This document shows, in pieces, positions 8,534 to 16,964 of a stretch of DNA of 64,000 nt. Positions within the stretch are counted from its first letter, which is position 1. The number at the start of each line of letters is the position of its first letter. The stretch is from Ravibacter sp037191015. GTDB lineage: Bacteria; Bacteroidota; Bacteroidia; Cytophagales; Spirosomataceae. The translations under genes were made by a program, and so were the position numbers. Location: assembly GCA_037191015.1 (NCBI GenBank), contig JBBCKD010000032.1, forward strand, positions 1 through 64,000. Reading direction: 5' to 3'. Under the pieces are notes generated by a model that searched no databases, was not told where the DNA came from, and was given only the letters and a program-made list of their open reading frames with translations.

Positions 8534-9295
8534 TCACGCGACGATCACCTTTATCCCCATTTCCTCCAGGGCGGAAACTGCCTCCTGCGGCGCCCGGGAG
8601 TCGGTAATAACGTAATGAACTTCGTCAAAATCACATATTTTTGCGATTCCCCGCCGCCCGAATTTGGTATGGTCGGCAAGGATGGCGACAAATTGGGCCG
8701 TGCCGATCATTTTCTGATTCAGCCCTGCTTCCGTGAGGTTGCTTATCGTAAAGCCGAAATCGAGGTCGATCCCATCCACTCCCAGGAACAGCACGCCGCA
8801 GGAAACCGCACTTAGCATATACTCGGCAAAATTGCCCGCAACCGAGCCCGAATTCTGACGGATGAGGCCGCCCAGTTGGAGCACTTCCACATGTTTTCGG
8901 TCAGACAATTCCAAAGCTACCTTCAAAGCCGGGGTGATGACGGTAAGCGGGTATGAAGGCGCCAGGTTCCTGGCCAGCTCAAATACCGTTGTTCCCGAAC
9001 CGATCATCAATGCATCATGATTGCCGATTATTTCCAATGCAGCCAATGCGATCTGATGCTTTTCAGAAGCATTGATATGCTGCTTCTCCTGAATAGGCCT
9101 TTCCAGCGCATAGGGATTGCTCAGGGAAGCCCCTCCGTGCGTCCGGAAAAGAAGGTGCTTTTCTTCAAGAGCTTTAAGATCCTTGCGTATCGTAACGCCC
9201 GACACTTCCAGGCTGTCGCAAAGCTCCTGTATGCTGATCCTTCCTTTCCGCTGCACTTCGGCCAGGATATACTGATGTCGTTCGGTGATAGTCAT
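8534..9295 (-). CDS. DeoR-family transcriptional repressor of the adjacent sugar/polyol operon
   Basis: The regulator has 253 residues from the ATG at 9295. A longer frame to 9373 exists but would read through a candidate operator and adds a non-conserved tail. The N-terminal DeoR winged helix reads MTITERHQYILAEVQRKG, then ISIQELCDSLEVSGVTIRKD, with the usual ending LFRTHGGA. The C-terminal DeoRC sensor domain has a sugar-phosphate pocket motif, MIGSGTTVFELARNL, and a GVDGID loop. DeoR repressors are normally released by a phosphorylated intermediate of the pathway they control. It is divergent from the MFS-dehydrogenase-kinase operon, with a shared 274-bp control region. It is very probably the local repressor. 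Confidence 0.93.
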   Translation of the reverse strand: MTITERHQYILAEVQRKGRISIQELCDSLEVSGVTIRKDLKALEEKHLLFRTHGGASLSNPYALERPIQEKQHINASEKHQIALAALEIIGNHDALMIGSGTTVFELARNLAPSYPLTVITPALKVALELSDRKHVEVLQLGGLIRQNSGSVAGNFAEYMLSAVSCGVLFLGVDGIDLDFGFTISNLTEAGLNQKMIGTAQFVAILADHTKFGRRGIAKICDFDEVHYVITDSRAPQEAVSALEEMGIKVIVA

Positions 9296-9299
9296 CCTG

Positions 9300-9308
9300 C
9301 AAATGAAA
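9300..9308 (-). promoter_or_regulatory. Candidate DeoR operator copy in the leader of its own gene
   Basis: On the minus strand the sequence is TTTCATTTG, identical to a copy in front of the MFS gene. It lies immediately upstream of the DeoR start codon, as expected for autoregulation. TTTCGTTT/TTTCATTT-like half-sites are typical of DeoR-family operators. The assignment rests on repetition and position only. Confidence 0.4.
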
Positions 9309-9448
9309 CATTTTGAAAGCAATATTAAGCTATTTGCACTACTAAAAAAGCTCCGGCACCTGCCTGGCATCATGCTTCCACCTTCCTAACCGGGAGCACG
9401 TCAAGCCTCTGACAAGTACAATTACAAAACATTTAAAAAAGTTAAATT

Positions 9449-9493
9449 TTATTTCGTTTTACTTGCAGTCAAAGTATAATATTATTTCATTTG
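9449..9493 (+). promoter_or_regulatory. Pair of direct repeats TTATTTCRTTT, candidate DeoR operator of the polyol operon
   Basis: TTATTTCGTTT (9449-9459) and TTATTTCATTT (9482-9492) are direct repeats spaced 33 bp start to start, close to three helical turns. They lie about 80-120 bp before the MFS start codon in a strongly A/T-rich stretch. Together with the inverted copy in the DeoR leader they form a plausible three-site operator for looping or side-by-side binding. No experimental support can be drawn from the sequence. Confidence 0.45.
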
Positions 9494-9569
9494 TAACAAA
9501 AAACCAGATAAATCATTTTCTGTATAAAAAAAATTCTACCAGAAACCTGCTTAAACCCCGACCGTAAAA

Positions 9570-10808
9570 ATGTTAAAAACTGATCAACTTGGTATCCCCA
9601 AACACCTGTTCTGGGGATATGCCGGCATCCTGATCTTCATGATGGGAGACGGCGTCGAGCAGGGATGGCTAAGCCCCTACCTGCTTGAAAACGGCATGAC
9701 CATACAGCAATCTGCCTCCCTTTTTACAGTATACGGAATTACCATCGCCATTTCCTCGTGGTTTTCAGGGGTAATGGCCGAGACCTATTCTCCAAAATTC
9801 ACCATGTCGCTGGGTGTCTTGCTTTACATATTGGGTACTATCGGGTTTGTCGGCATAGGAATGGCCCAGCTCAACTATCCCGCTATGCTGGTCACTTATG
9901 CTATCCGGGGTTTCGGCTACCCTTTATTTGCCTATTCTTTTCTTGTCTGGATCACCTACCGCACCGAAAAAAGCGAGCTCGGGCGAGCTGTAGGCTGGTT
10001 CTGGTTTGTTTTTACAGGCGGGCTCAACGTATTGGGCGCCTATTATTCCAGCTGGGCAATCGGCTCGCTCGGATACCAGAATACGCTATGGAGCTCTATC
10101 CTTTGGGTAGCGATAGGAGCGTTCTTCGCGCTCATTCTGAACCGGGATCATTTCAAAACACGGGCGCTTCCGGAAGGCGGTGAAAATAAATGGAAGGAGC
10201 TTCTCAGGGGGATTACCATTGTCAGGAAAGAGCCGAAGGTAGGCATCGGCGGGATCGTACGGGTGATCAACACCACAGCCCAGTTTGCCTTCCCTGTTTT
10301 TCTGCCCCTTTACATGGCCGAATACGGATTTTCGACAAAAGAATGGCTTCAGATATGGGGCACTATTTTCACCAGCAATATTATTTTCAACCTCATATTC
10401 GGCTTCGTAGGCGACAGACTGGGATGGCAGCGGACCGTCATGTGGTTTGGTGGCGTAGGCTGCGCCTTTTCGACGCTGCTTTTTTACTATTCGCCTGCCT
10501 GGTTTGACAGCAGCTACTGGATGGTACTTTTATGCGGCGTCCTGTGGGGAGGCCTGCTCGCCGGATACGTCCCGCTGTCGGCCCTGGTCCCTTCCCTTGT
10601 GAAGGAAGAAAAAGGTGCTGCCATTTCTATCCTCAACCTTGGCGCAGGCTTGCCGGTATTTATAGGACCCGCCATCGTCGGCCTGACCATCGGCGTTGTG
10701 GGCAGCGAAGGCTTGGTCTGGATTCTCGCCATTCTGTACCTGATCAGCGCCGTACTGACCCGCTTTATAACATTACCTGCAGATATTTCTAACTCATACG
10801 CAAAATGA
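9570..10808 (+). CDS. MFS polyol permease of the RbtT/DalT/CsbX type
   Basis: The protein has 412 residues and about twelve hydrophobic segments. The N-terminus (IPKHLFWGYAGILIFMMGDG, then VEQGWLSPYLLENG) closely matches the pattern I know from ribitol and D-arabinitol permeases and CsbX. The motif YGITIAISSWFSGVMAE lies in loop 2-3. It should import a polyol or small sugar across the inner membrane by proton symport. It is the first gene of the operon divergent from deoR, and its stop codon overlaps the next start as ATGA. The family assignment is from recalled sequence pattern, so the substrate class (C4-C6 polyol) is likely but the exact substrate is open. Confidence 0.88.
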   Translation: MLKTDQLGIPKHLFWGYAGILIFMMGDGVEQGWLSPYLLENGMTIQQSASLFTVYGITIAISSWFSGVMAETYSPKFTMSLGVLLYILGTIGFVGIGMAQLNYPAMLVTYAIRGFGYPLFAYSFLVWITYRTEKSELGRAVGWFWFVFTGGLNVLGAYYSSWAIGSLGYQNTLWSSILWVAIGAFFALILNRDHFKTRALPEGGENKWKELLRGITIVRKEPKVGIGGIVRVINTTAQFAFPVFLPLYMAEYGFSTKEWLQIWGTIFTSNIIFNLIFGFVGDRLGWQRTVMWFGGVGCAFSTLLFYYSPAWFDSSYWMVLLCGVLWGGLLAGYVPLSALVPSLVKEEKGAAISILNLGAGLPVFIGPAIVGLTIGVVGSEGLVWILAILYLISAVLTRFITLPADISNSYAK

Positions 10809-11809
10809 CACGCATTCTTCTCACCGCTCCTTACTATGAGGGCGCCCGCCATACCCTCGAAAATCTTTTCGGGGAAGTGATTTACAAACCCTGGAAGGAG
10901 CACGGACATGGCTACCGGCCTGAAGAGCTGACAGCGCTTCTTAAAGAAACACGGGCGGAAGCGCTCATTACTGAACACGACGAGGTAACAGCAGAAGTAA
11001 TAAAAGCATATCCCGGCCTGCAGTTCATCGGGGTATGCAGGGGGACTCCCTCCAACGTAGATGTAAAGGAAGCCGGCAGCCGCGGGATCCCCGTCTTCAA
11101 TACCCCGGCCCGGAATGCACAGGCAGTGGCCGAAATGTTCATAGCCAACCTCATCAACCTGATGCGCCACACTTTGCCGGGCGTCGCCTGGCTTGAAAGC
11201 GAAAAATGGGAAGCCGGCGCACATACGTCCTATCTTCAGTTCAAGGGGAATGAAATTGCCGGGAAAACAATCGGGATGGTCGGCTTCGGGGCTACCGGGC
11301 AGACTATTGCCAACCTGTTAAAGCACTTCCCGGCAAAAATCAGGTATTACGATCCTTATACCGTTGCGGAAGACCCGGCATTCGAAAAAGTATCGCTGGA
11401 GGATGTTTTCAGGGAATGCGATGTAGTCTCCGTACATTTGCCGGTAACGGAGGAAACAAAAGGTATGATCGACGCCAGGCTGATCGGCCTCATGAAACCC
11501 GGCGCTATCTTTGTAAATACGGCCCGGGCGGCGGTAGTGAAGAGAGAAGCCCTGCTGGATGCAGTCCTGGACAACCGGATCCGGGGCGCCATACTGGATG
11601 TGTTCGACCATGAGCCTCCCGATGCGGTCGACTACCAGCTCATACACCATCCTAACGTACTGGCCACGCCTCACATCGCAGGAGCTACTTTTGAAGTGGA
11701 AGATCATCATGCCGACATCCTCAACAGGGCGCTTAAGGATTTTTTTGTCGATGGCAGCCGTTCCGTAAAACAATGGGTGAACCCTGAATGCTTAAACCAT
11801 CTCCAATGA
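10805..11809 (+). CDS. D-isomer-specific 2-hydroxyacid dehydrogenase
   Basis: The protein has 334 residues and a D-2-hydroxyacid dehydrogenase layout. The catalytic domain is split around a Rossmann domain with GKTIGMVGFGATGQTIANLL near residue 155. The expected active-site elements are present: the Arg in VNTARAAVVKREALLDAV, the Glu in DVFDHEPPD, and the His in LATPHIAGATFE. It reduces or oxidises a 2-hydroxy acid with NAD(H), as in the SerA and PdxB families. It lacks a C-terminal ACT domain, so it is not a regulated SerA. Both ends overlap neighbours by 4 nt, so it is translated in step with the permease and the first kinase. A role on a sugar-acid intermediate is inference. Confidence 0.9.
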   Translation: MTRILLTAPYYEGARHTLENLFGEVIYKPWKEHGHGYRPEELTALLKETRAEALITEHDEVTAEVIKAYPGLQFIGVCRGTPSNVDVKEAGSRGIPVFNTPARNAQAVAEMFIANLINLMRHTLPGVAWLESEKWEAGAHTSYLQFKGNEIAGKTIGMVGFGATGQTIANLLKHFPAKIRYYDPYTVAEDPAFEKVSLEDVFRECDVVSVHLPVTEETKGMIDARLIGLMKPGAIFVNTARAAVVKREALLDAVLDNRIRGAILDVFDHEPPDAVDYQLIHHPNVLATPHIAGATFEVEDHHADILNRALKDFFVDGSRSVKQWVNPECLNHLQ

Positions 11810-13257
11810 AGCCACGTCATTATCTGATCATCGACATAGGCACCGGGAATGTGCGGGTAGCCCTGGCGGATCCGGCCGGGAATATTATAAAGGTAGCCAC
11901 CGATACGGTTCATTACGAAAGAGATCAGCTGTATGAAGATGCCACCTTTTTTGACCCGGACAGGCTCTGGGAGCAGATCTTAAAGCTGTGCAAAGAAATA
12001 CTGGCGGGCGTCGATCCGGGCTCCGTAACCGCTGTGACCACTTCCAGCCAGCGGGAGGGGATCGTCCTCCTGGATGTGCACGGAAATGCGATCACAGGCA
12101 TGCCTAATATCGACCACCGGGGTCGTGAGTTCCAGGACATGCTGCAGGACAAGGACCGGGTTTATGCGCTTACCGGGCGATATCCTACCTCCCTGTTTTC
12201 GGCGTTCAAAATAGTCGGCTTTACCCGGAAGCATCCGGCTGCTGCAGGTAAAATAGCGCATGTGCTGAGTATCAGCGATTGGGCGCTGTTCCGGCTCTGC
12301 GGCGTGATGGGGTATGAGCATTCGCAGGCTTCGGAAACGTTGCTTTACGACGTAGCCGCCCGGCGCTGGTCGGAAGAGCTCTGCGCCTGTTTCGATATCA
12401 GTCCAGCGATACTTCCCCGCCTGGTCCATTCCGGTGAAGTGCTGGGCGAAGTGCTGCCCGACATCGCCCGCTCGCTGGGGCTGAATTCCGGTCTGCGAGC
12501 GGTAACAGGCGGGGCCGATACCCAGCTGGCGGTGATGAGCACCGGGCCGGGCGCCGACGATGTGGTGATTGTCTCCGGCACGACCACGCCGGTCGTCAAA
12601 ATCGTCAGCCGATACGTAACAGACAGCGCCCGACGGACCTGGACCAACAGCCACACGCTGCCCGGTTTCTTTATCCTGGAAACCAATGCAGGCGTAACCG
12701 GTCTCAACCTTCAGCGGTACAAGGCGATTTTCTATCCCAACGAACCCTATGACGTAATGGAGGCCGAGATCCTTGCAGTAGCCGGGTCGGGTGGCCCTCA
12801 ATGCTGGGCAGCCCTGGGCTCTCTCATTGCCGGGGAGGAATCTCCCCTTCTCCGCGGCGGATTCATATTCCCGGCGCCTATCCACCACGAGCTGAGCCGC
12901 GGGCAATTTGCTTTTGCGCTCGTATGGGACCTGGCCTGCAGCATATACGAAAACTACCTGGCGCTCTGCGAAGTATCTCCGCACAGGGAAGCCTATATAT
13001 GGGGCTGCGGAGGCGGTATGCAAAGCTTCGTATTAAGACAGTTCCTGGCCAATCTTACGGGAAAAGAGCTGCGGATAAGAGACAATTACAGGCAGGCAAC
13101 CGTATCCGGAGGAGCAGCCGTGTGCAACCGGGCCCTGGGACTGCCGGAAGAAGCGGCAGCAGGTATCTCCGGAACACAGCCGCAACCATCATGGGACACC
13201 GCCGGATGGTACCGGCAGTGGAAAGAGAACAGGAGCAAACTAAAGGAGAAAAGCTGA
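11806..13257 (+). CDS. FGGY-family carbohydrate kinase, LsrK-like
   Basis: The protein has 483 residues. The ATG at 11806 overlaps the previous stop as ATGA and was preferred over an ATG 18 nt upstream. The phosphate-1 motif is YLIIDIGTGNVRVALAD. An early element, TSSQREGIVLLDVHGNAI, with HRGREF after it, strongly recalls the autoinducer-2 kinase LsrK. The catalytic base lies in TGGADTQLAVMSTGPGA, and adenosine-side motifs VSGTTTPVVKIV and WGCGGGMQSFVLRQF follow. It phosphorylates a small carbohydrate with ATP in the cytoplasm. The substrate could be a polyol, a ketose or a DPD-like compound. The LsrK resemblance is from memory and not from an alignment. A second FGGY kinase follows directly. 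Confidence 0.9.
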   Translation: MKPRHYLIIDIGTGNVRVALADPAGNIIKVATDTVHYERDQLYEDATFFDPDRLWEQILKLCKEILAGVDPGSVTAVTTSSQREGIVLLDVHGNAITGMPNIDHRGREFQDMLQDKDRVYALTGRYPTSLFSAFKIVGFTRKHPAAAGKIAHVLSISDWALFRLCGVMGYEHSQASETLLYDVAARRWSEELCACFDISPAILPRLVHSGEVLGEVLPDIARSLGLNSGLRAVTGGADTQLAVMSTGPGADDVVIVSGTTTPVVKIVSRYVTDSARRTWTNSHTLPGFFILETNAGVTGLNLQRYKAIFYPNEPYDVMEAEILAVAGSGGPQCWAALGSLIAGEESPLLRGGFIFPAPIHHELSRGQFAFALVWDLACSIYENYLALCEVSPHREAYIWGCGGGMQSFVLRQFLANLTGKELRIRDNYRQATVSGGAAVCNRALGLPEEAAAGISGTQPQPSWDTAGWYRQWKENRSKLKEKS

Positions 13258-14723
13258 TGAGCTTAGCATGCTTTCTTGGAGTCGATGTAGGTACCCAGGG
13301 GGTAAGGGTCATTCTGACAGACGAACGGGGGGAAATACTGGGTAGCGAGGAGATTAAAACTTTCCGACGATCGCCCCAGCCGGCCTGTTACCGCGTCAGC
13401 CAGAATCCCGACGAGTGGTGGGGGGCGGTGCAGGAGTGCCTCACCAGGCTCTTGTCGGCACAGCCCCCCCGTCTGAAAGACAGCATTCAGGCTATTTCCG
13501 TAACCTCTACTTCCGGTACGGTCATTCCCCTGGATAAGGACTACCGTCCTCTGAGCGACGCCATTATGTACAGCGATACCAGGCAGGAGGCGGAAGGAAA
13601 GCTATGCCGGGAACTGGCATTGCATCATCATCCTTCGGGATATACCGGTTTCAATACCTCCAGCGGTCTTCCGAAAATGGTGTGGTTTGTAAAAAATCAC
13701 CCGGAACAGGCCGCTTTTATCAAAACCTGGATCCACGCCGCCGATTACCTGACGGGCAAATTATGCGGCAATTTCCGGACTACCGACCATACGAATGCCC
13801 TGAAGTCGGGGTATGACCTAACAGCTGACGCCTGGCCGGAGTATATCACCCGGCATCTCCCCCTGCAGGAAAGCTGGCTTCAGAAGGTCGTGCCTCCAGG
13901 TACCGTCCTGGGGCCGATGACGGCACAACTGCAGGCACGCTGGGGACTTCCCGCAGTGCAGGTAGTGGCCGGTATGACAGACGGCTGCGCTTCGCAGGTT
14001 GCCAGCGGGGCGGTCAGGCCGGGCGACTGGAACACGACCATCGGGACTACTCTTGTCATCAAGGGAGTGACGAAACAGCAAATCCACGATCCGCAGGGGA
14101 GATTGTATTGCCACCGCCATCCGCAGGGCTACTGGATGCCCGGGGGAGCCAGCAACACAGGCGCCGACTGGATTTCTGAAGATTTCGGGGAAGAGCTGGA
14201 AGCCATGAACCATGCCGCAGCAACTCTCATCCCCACCGGCTTTTCGGTATATCCCCTTAGACAGAAAGGTGAGCGGTTCCCCTTTATAGATCCCGCTGCG
14301 CAGGGATTTACCGACCCGGCCATTACGAGCCGGGAACAGTTGTTTGCCGCCGGCCTGGAGGGAGTGGCATATATCGAAAAGCTGTCCTATGAGCTGGTCG
14401 GGACCCTGTCGGGAGAGGAGGTTACAGCAGTATATTCATCAGGCGGGGGGGCGAACAGCGCCGTATGGATGAAGATAAGGGCTAATGTGCTGGGACGCCC
14501 GGTTTATAAAATGTCCCATACATCCGGAGCGCTCGGGGCTGCAGTTGTAGCAGCTTCGCAGGTCTACTTTTCAAACCTGACAGAAGCGGCCGGCGCTATG
14601 ACCCGCCCGGAAAAATGCTTCGAGCCGGAAGACCGCCTGGGAGGCGCATACCGGGCGCAATACGAAAAATTCCTAGATGAATTGATAAAACGGGGATATA
14701 TTGAAAACCGATATCGCTTATAG
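13257..14723 (+). CDS. FGGY-family carbohydrate kinase, xylulokinase-like
   Basis: The protein has 488 residues. The start was set at the ATG in the stop/start overlap TGATG; a purine-rich AAAGGAG precedes it. A frame open further upstream overlaps the previous kinase and is rejected. Motifs in order are CFLGVDVGTQGVRVILTD, VTSTSGTVIPLDKDYRPL, the catalytic Asp in VAGMTDGCASQVASGAV, WNTTIGTTLVIKG, and the adenosine loop SSGGGANSAVWMKIRANVL. The order and length fit xylulokinase-type FGGY enzymes. Two different FGGY kinases in one operon suggest either two substrates or two successive intermediates. A histidine phosphatase follows 9 nt downstream. Confidence 0.9.
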   Translation: MSLACFLGVDVGTQGVRVILTDERGEILGSEEIKTFRRSPQPACYRVSQNPDEWWGAVQECLTRLLSAQPPRLKDSIQAISVTSTSGTVIPLDKDYRPLSDAIMYSDTRQEAEGKLCRELALHHHPSGYTGFNTSSGLPKMVWFVKNHPEQAAFIKTWIHAADYLTGKLCGNFRTTDHTNALKSGYDLTADAWPEYITRHLPLQESWLQKVVPPGTVLGPMTAQLQARWGLPAVQVVAGMTDGCASQVASGAVRPGDWNTTIGTTLVIKGVTKQQIHDPQGRLYCHRHPQGYWMPGGASNTGADWISEDFGEELEAMNHAAATLIPTGFSVYPLRQKGERFPFIDPAAQGFTDPAITSREQLFAAGLEGVAYIEKLSYELVGTLSGEEVTAVYSSGGGANSAVWMKIRANVLGRPVYKMSHTSGALGAAVVAASQVYFSNLTEAAGAMTRPEKCFEPEDRLGGAYRAQYEKFLDELIKRGYIENRYRL

Positions 14724-14732
14724 CCATTTGTT

Positions 14733-15335
14733 ATGCTGACCGTTTACCTGCTCCGCCACGGAGAAACGACCTGGAATGCCGACGGGAACCGCTATTGCGG
14801 CGCCACCGATGTGGAATTGACCCCCAGGGGCATAGAACAGGCCCGTCGGGCCCGCGAATTACTTTCAGGGATTTCTTTTGATGCCGTCTACAGCTCACCC
14901 CTGAAAAGGGCTTTCGATACTGCACAGATCGCATCGGGGAAAAACCTTTCGGAAATCGTTCTGGCACCCGGGTTGAAAGAAGCATCTTTCGGAACCTGGG
15001 AGGGCAAAACAAGAGCGGAGTTCATCGCCGAAGACCCCGCATTGTGGGAATCCTGGGAGCAATCTCCCGAAACTACCCGTGCAGGAGGCACCGGGAATAC
15101 CGCTATGGAGATCGTAACCAGCGCAGATTCCTTTTTTAAAAAAGCCTGCGAAAGCCACCCGGACGGTACGATCCTGGTAGTGGCTCACAATGCCGTCAAC
15201 CGGTTTTACCTGGCTTACAAACTTGGTATGCCGCTCCGGAACTATCGTCGGATCGTGCAGGAAAATTCCGCCCTCACGCGTTTTACGCTCGATGAACAAT
15301 GCGAGATCGCCCTGAATCTGCTAAATCACAGGTAA
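14733..15335 (+). CDS. Histidine phosphatase family protein (phosphoglycerate mutase-like)
   Basis: The protein has 200 residues with the branch-1 histidine phosphatase signature VYLLRHGETTWNADG, whose His is phosphorylated during catalysis. A second conserved His lies in VVAHNAVNRFYLAY near residue 150, and the Arg in SSPLKRAFDTAQIA. There is no signal peptide, so it acts in the cytoplasm. Members include cofactor-dependent phosphoglycerate mutases and many phosphatases of small phospho-metabolites. Placement between two kinases and a phosphodiesterase suggests it removes or moves a phosphate on a pathway intermediate. The substrate is unknown. Confidence 0.9.
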   Translation: MLTVYLLRHGETTWNADGNRYCGATDVELTPRGIEQARRARELLSGISFDAVYSSPLKRAFDTAQIASGKNLSEIVLAPGLKEASFGTWEGKTRAEFIAEDPALWESWEQSPETTRAGGTGNTAMEIVTSADSFFKKACESHPDGTILVVAHNAVNRFYLAYKLGMPLRNYRRIVQENSALTRFTLDEQCEIALNLLNHR

Positions 15336-15349
15336 AAACAATTTGTCTG

Positions 15350-16294
15350 ATGAAAAAACACTGGCTTAACAAGATATTTACCGTAATGTGGGGCCTGACG
15401 CTATGCTCCGCTCCCGGTACCGGCGGGGCTCAACCCGGATTACATGTAATCAATCTGAAAACCCCTGAAGAGGCTCACCAGTTCCTTAAATTCGCTCCCC
15501 GTGACCTCCCCGTTATTGCGGGGCACCGGGGAACCGTGGAAGGCGGCTTTCCCGAAAACTCTATTGAAGGAATGGCGCATACCCTGAAATTCACACCAGC
15601 CATCTTTGAAATCGACCCGCGGATGACCCGCGACAGCGTTATTGTGCTCATGCATGACGCCACTCTCGACAGGACCACCACCGGAGGCGGAAATATCGCA
15701 GATTATACCTACGCCGAACTGCAGGAGCTCTACCTGACAGACACGGCGGGTAATCCTACGCCTTTCAAGATCCCCACTCTGGCAGCTGCGATAGAATGGG
15801 CGCGGGGCAAGACCATCCTTAACCTGGATCAGAAGGGAGTGCCCTACCCTATGATCGCCGACCTGATAAAAAAGCACGGCGCCGAAGCGTTTGTGATGAT
15901 CACCACGCACAGCGCAGAGCATGCCCGGTTCTACCTGGAAAGGAATCCGGAACAGATCTTCTCGGCTCATATCAAAACCAGGGAGCAGTTTGATGAATAT
16001 GAAAAAGCCGGCATTCCTTTCAACCAGCTCATGGCCTATATCGGGCCTCATATCAAAGAAGAAAACCAGGAACTGTATAGCCTGTTGCACGCCAAAGGCG
16101 CTATGGCGATGATATCGTCGGCATCTTCCTACGACAAGCTCCCTACAAAAGAAGCCCGTAAGGAAAAATACCGGGCGATTATTAAAGACGGCGCCAGCGT
16201 GCTCGAAACAGACTTCCCGATAGAAGTCGCAGAGGCGATCAGGAAGCTTTCTCCCAAAAAAGCGCCGAAGAAGCGGTTTATCCGGAAAAAGTAG
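15350..16294 (+). CDS. Exported glycerophosphodiester phosphodiesterase
   Basis: The protein has 314 residues from the ATG at 15350. A signal peptide (MKKHWLNKIFTVMWGLTLC, ending G-G-A-Q) precedes a GDPD TIM-barrel. The family motifs are VIAGHRGTVEGGFPENSIEG, IFEIDPRMTRDSVIVLMHD and ATLDRTTTGGG, which give the catalytic His pair and the metal-binding Glu and Asp. The C-terminus is basic (KKAPKKRFIRKK). It would cleave glycerophosphodiesters, or polyol-phosphate diesters, in the periplasm to a polyol phosphate and an alcohol. It lies 14 nt after the phosphatase gene and closes the polyol operon, so it may supply the operon's substrate. Its 3' end overlaps the 3' end of the decayed kinase frame by 17 nt. 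Confidence 0.9.
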   Translation: MKKHWLNKIFTVMWGLTLCSAPGTGGAQPGLHVINLKTPEEAHQFLKFAPRDLPVIAGHRGTVEGGFPENSIEGMAHTLKFTPAIFEIDPRMTRDSVIVLMHDATLDRTTTGGGNIADYTYAELQELYLTDTAGNPTPFKIPTLAAAIEWARGKTILNLDQKGVPYPMIADLIKKHGAEAFVMITTHSAEHARFYLERNPEQIFSAHIKTREQFDEYEKAGIPFNQLMAYIGPHIKEENQELYSLLHAKGAMAMISSASSYDKLPTKEARKEKYRAIIKDGASVLETDFPIEVAEAIRKLSPKKAPKKRFIRKK

Positions 16295-16964
16295 CTGCTT
16301 TTCTCGCCGCATCCTTAAATTTCAGCCTGAATACGCTTCCCGATTCTCTCGAGAAAGTGCATTCTCCTTTCAACTGGCCGGACAGCAGGGCGATCAGCTT
16401 TAAACCGAAAGAAGAGTCAGCTCCGGAGCCGTCGAAGCCGGGGCCGTTGTCGGAATATTCGAAAGTCAGATTTCCTTTAAGATCCTGAAGGCATTTTACT
16501 CTTAACTCTGGTGCAGGGTGCCCTTCAAAAGCGTACTTACACGAATTGGTAGTCAGCTCACTGATCATCAGCCCCAGGGGGATAGCCGCATCTGCATGCA
16601 TCCATATCTCGGGAATCTCGTAATGCTGCCTGGTGTGTCCCATTTCGTAGCTGCGCAATACACCTTTTACCAGGTCGGGCACGTAAGCGGCGAGCTCCAC
16701 CTCATCCAGCCTGCTGCCTTCATACAAGCGCCGGTGTACGCGGGTAATGGCATCGACACGGTTGAGACTCTCCTCCAACGCGGCAACGGCCAACGGGTCG
16801 GACAGTTGTCCCATCTGAAGGCTCAGGAGATTATACACCGATTGGAGATTATTCTTTACCCTGTGGCTTTGCTCCTTTACAAGCCGGGCAGAAGATAATA
16901 TCAGATATCCCCTATTCCGAAAAAGGGATATCTCTCGAAGCCTTACCCGCAGGTACTTACCTGA
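16278..16964 (-). pseudogene. Sensor histidine kinase (HisKA_2/HWE-like) core lacking its sensor part and a start codon
   Basis: The reading frame codes for a HisKA_2 H-box, VKEQSHRVKNNLQSVYNLLS, with its phospho-acceptor His, followed by an ATPase domain with the N-box ISELTTNSCKYAFEG and the G-boxes YSDNGPGFDG and FGLKLIALL. The frame begins after a TAA at 16965-16967. Between that stop and the H-box there is no ATG, GTG or TTG. The first usable start, a GTG at 16838, lies after the His and would give a 186-residue protein that cannot autophosphorylate. The most likely reading is a 5'-truncated or frameshifted kinase whose sensor region is lost. A hydrophobic stretch in another frame just upstream may be what is left of it. 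A sequencing error is the alternative. Confidence 0.65.

Noticed and set aside
9296..9373. A longer start for the DeoR regulator at an ATG at 9373
   Set aside because: It would translate the candidate operator and adds 26 residues absent from typical DeoR proteins, whose start is MTITERHQ-like.
12801..13256. N-terminal extension of the second FGGY kinase frame into the first kinase gene
   Set aside because: The extension has no FGGY features and the conserved N-terminus begins at the ATG at 13257, which overlaps the previous stop.
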